Source: Fragilaria crotonensis (Eukaryota > Bacillariophyta > Fragilariophyceae > Fragilariales > Fragilariaceae). From it: DNA of 64,000 bases. Below are positions 62,702 to 64,000 of this stretch, piece after piece. The translations under genes were made by a program, and so were the position numbers. The first letter of the stretch is position 1. Each line of letters begins with the position of its first letter. The stretch is from the NCBI GenBank assembly GCA_022925895.1, contig JAKSYS010000021.1:62001-126000 (forward strand). Reading direction: 5' to 3'. The notes under the pieces were generated by a model, which saw nothing but the letters and a program-made list of their open reading frames with translations, had not been told where the DNA came from and searched no databases.

Positions 62702-63718
62702 TCAACTTATGCATACACGTACACGCCCGCGGTCGATTGGATGAAACCTCATATCAATGGAGGGCAATCGATTGGAGTCCTCGATCGCGTCTTGGCAGCT
62801 GACATCAGCCCAGGATGGCACTGATGATGTTGCAACACGGCGAGGCAGGGTCCCCATGTCTGTCATTGATGATGTCGCAGAAACAATCATGACACCGTTC
62901 TGGCATTCAACAAGGCCGGGGCAAGTGGTAGGTACGGCGGTGTGCTGAGTCATGTCAAAGGTCAGCAGCAGCAATCGAATGTCAAGATGCGGGCCTTCAA
63001 CAATGTTCTTGCACTCCAGCGGTGTCATTTGTGGTGATGTATTGTAGTCCATATCCTCGTTATAGACAAAAAGGACTTCCACGGAGTTATCACAGTCCTC
63101 CAATGTCTCTTTCTCAGTACAATCATGCCCATACTCAGTGAAACGTGCTGCAAAACTATCGGGGGTGATCTCTGCCAAAGTGGAAACCTTGGTGGTGCCG
63201 GAACAAACCACATCAGGGATGGTCGTAATTCTTGCACTGTCAAAACCGTGGGCTTCAGCGGAACGGATAATTGCAGTAGATTGACCGACGCGAGGAGCAG
63301 CTGTAGGAAACCTGGTTTTGCGTGGGAGGGTGATTGCGGGACGCATAAATCGGATGAAGAGTGGTACTTCAATCGGATGACAAGATTGAATTCCATTGTT
63401 GCGACAGCGAAGCATCTGAGCAATTAGTCGTTGCAATGCTGGTTGTCGCAAAGTCAAAAGTTTGCCTTCGTTCCTCCAATGATACATGCAAAATCGAGCA
63501 CAAAGAAGACACAATCTTGATTGCGTGTCCAGCCATGTCGTATCTTCTATTAGCTGCGTGACATAGTCTTGCACCACCTCGAGGTAATTGTCCACAACCG
63601 TTGAAGTGGCAATGTCAAACAGCTCTGTGAGAGGGAACTCTACCAAAGGACAATCTTCGATGTCAACGGTAATGACAACATAATCGTCTGAGTGATAAAA
63701 CTCCCTTGGGGCCATCAT
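62702..63718 (-). CDS. Element I single ORF, unknown protein
   Basis: 338 codons, starting with two ATGs at 63718/63715, about 60 bases after the primer-binding site, which is where gag normally starts. The N-terminal half is acidic and hydrophobic (DYVVITVDIEDCPLVEFPL, VVDNYLEVVQDYVTQLIED), then a Cys/Arg-rich block (LCLLCARFCMYHWRNEG). The C-terminal half is mixed. No zinc knuckle, protease or polymerase motif. It could be a diverged Gag, a captured host gene or a trans-acting helper; I do not recognise it. Confidence 0.6.
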   Translation of the reverse strand: MMAPREFYHSDDYVVITVDIEDCPLVEFPLTELFDIATSTVVDNYLEVVQDYVTQLIEDTTWLDTQSRLCLLCARFCMYHWRNEGKLLTLRQPALQRLIAQMLRCRNNGIQSCHPIEVPLFIRFMRPAITLPRKTRFPTAAPRVGQSTAIIRSAEAHGFDSARITTIPDVVCSGTTKVSTLAEITPDSFAARFTEYGHDCTEKETLEDCDNSVEVLFVYNEDMDYNTSPQMTPLECKNIVEGPHLDIRLLLLTFDMTQHTAVPTTCPGLVECQNGVMIVSATSSMTDMGTLPRRVATSSVPSWADVSCQDAIEDSNRLPSIDMRFHPIDRGRVRVCIS

Positions 63719-63777
63719 GAGTTTTATCCCGGCAAGGGTTAAACTCTTCAGCCACTAGGATCAGTACGAGTCGTACT

Positions 63778-63790
63778 TGGGCTCATAACG
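63778..63790 (-). other. Element I primer-binding site
   Basis: Minus strand CGTTATGAGCCCA directly follows the 5' LTR. Its complement contains GGGCTCATAAC, the conserved anticodon stem-loop of eukaryotic initiator tRNA-Met with anticodon CAT. Priming from the anticodon half of this tRNA is the known copia mode. Confidence 0.75.
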
Positions 63791-64000
63791 TGTGAGACCC
63801 TCCCTAATTACGAGCGCTCGCGCTCAGGAGTAGGAGGGATAGAATGTGAGGTCCACAGAGGCCGGAGATCAATCGTATCGCAGGCACCGATCAAAACAGA
63901 TGAATCACGATGATCTGTCGAATCGCCAGCAGGAAGTAAATGTGGACTCAGCGATGTTCAGAGCGGTGTCACCAGTGTGACAGTATGTGTTGGATGGTTG
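63791..64000 (-). repeat. Element I 5' LTR (partial, continues beyond window)
   Basis: 210 bases matching 58792-59001 with one mismatch (T/C in CGTATTGCAGG). It should extend about 250 bases further. Confidence 0.9.

Larger units (their letters stand above)
58792..64000 (-). mobile_element. Element I: non-autonomous LTR element related to element A, cut by window end
   Basis: Direct LTR copies at 58792-59248 and 63791-64000+ lie 4999 bases apart. Between them the minus strand has a primer-binding site complementary to an initiator-tRNA-Met anticodon arm (63778-63790), one 338-codon ORF, about 3.4 kb without recognisable pol, and the A-type purine tract. No protease, integrase, RT or RNase H motif was seen on either strand, so it would need enzymes in trans, and element A family members are the natural donors. 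LTR similarity of 209/210 in the visible part indicates recent insertion. Confidence 0.8.

Overview
The window looks like a transposon-dense, intron-poor stretch of a stramenopile nuclear genome, most likely a pennate diatom. This rests on Ty1/copia elements of the CoDi kind, a stramenopile-type Crypton with a GCR1_C domain, a Plavaka/CACTA transposase and a tyrosine-recombinase (YR) retrotransposon. No bacterial or organellar genes were seen. Species assignment is inference. I found only one convincing non-transposon gene: a coiled-coil protein on the minus strand (51953-55437).

Layout. 1-14718 is a nest of four copia elements. Element A (1-4683, 5' end outside the window) sits inside the pol gene of element B (4684-about 7475). 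B abuts, and probably entered, element D, a relative of G; D is also split by element C (8134-14617), which has two 188-bp LTRs that look identical. 15433-18738 is a broken Plavaka-type DNA transposase. 18739-21890 is mostly non-coding, with covarying hairpins, a 185-bp satellite, a gene fragment and an LTR fragment. 21976-28256 is element F, a GC-rich YR retrotransposon with all three ORFs open and split direct repeats (A1-ORFs-B1-A2-B2).

The B2 repeat of F received two further copia elements. G (28257-44655, 16.4 kb) is a giant Ty1-like element whose polyprotein starts in the LTR and carries a very long N-terminal extension; it was itself hit by a 4.5-kb TIR element and a 129-bp MITE. E (44798-51484) is a nearly intact copia element with LTRs that look identical. 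The uninterrupted B1 copy of F at 27716-27897 serves as the empty-site control for both insertions.

51511-56753 is host sequence around the coiled-coil gene. 56754-58791 is a Crypton broken by a 13-bp duplication. 58792 to the window end is a minus-strand non-autonomous LTR element (I) whose LTR ends, polypurine tract and flanking block match element A, but whose 4.5-kb interior shows no pol and holds one unknown 338-codon ORF.

The most interesting signals are: in-frame gag/pol-separating UGA codons in known readthrough contexts (UGA-CUAG in F, UGA-CGG in E, an in-frame UGA also in C); the putative A/I autonomous/non-autonomous pair; the giant N-terminal extension of G; the 10-bp-phased repeats in the G insertion; non-canonical CGAA...TTCG LTR ends in E; and chromodomain-like and PDZ-like modules between integrase and reverse transcriptase. 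All domain calls were made by eye.
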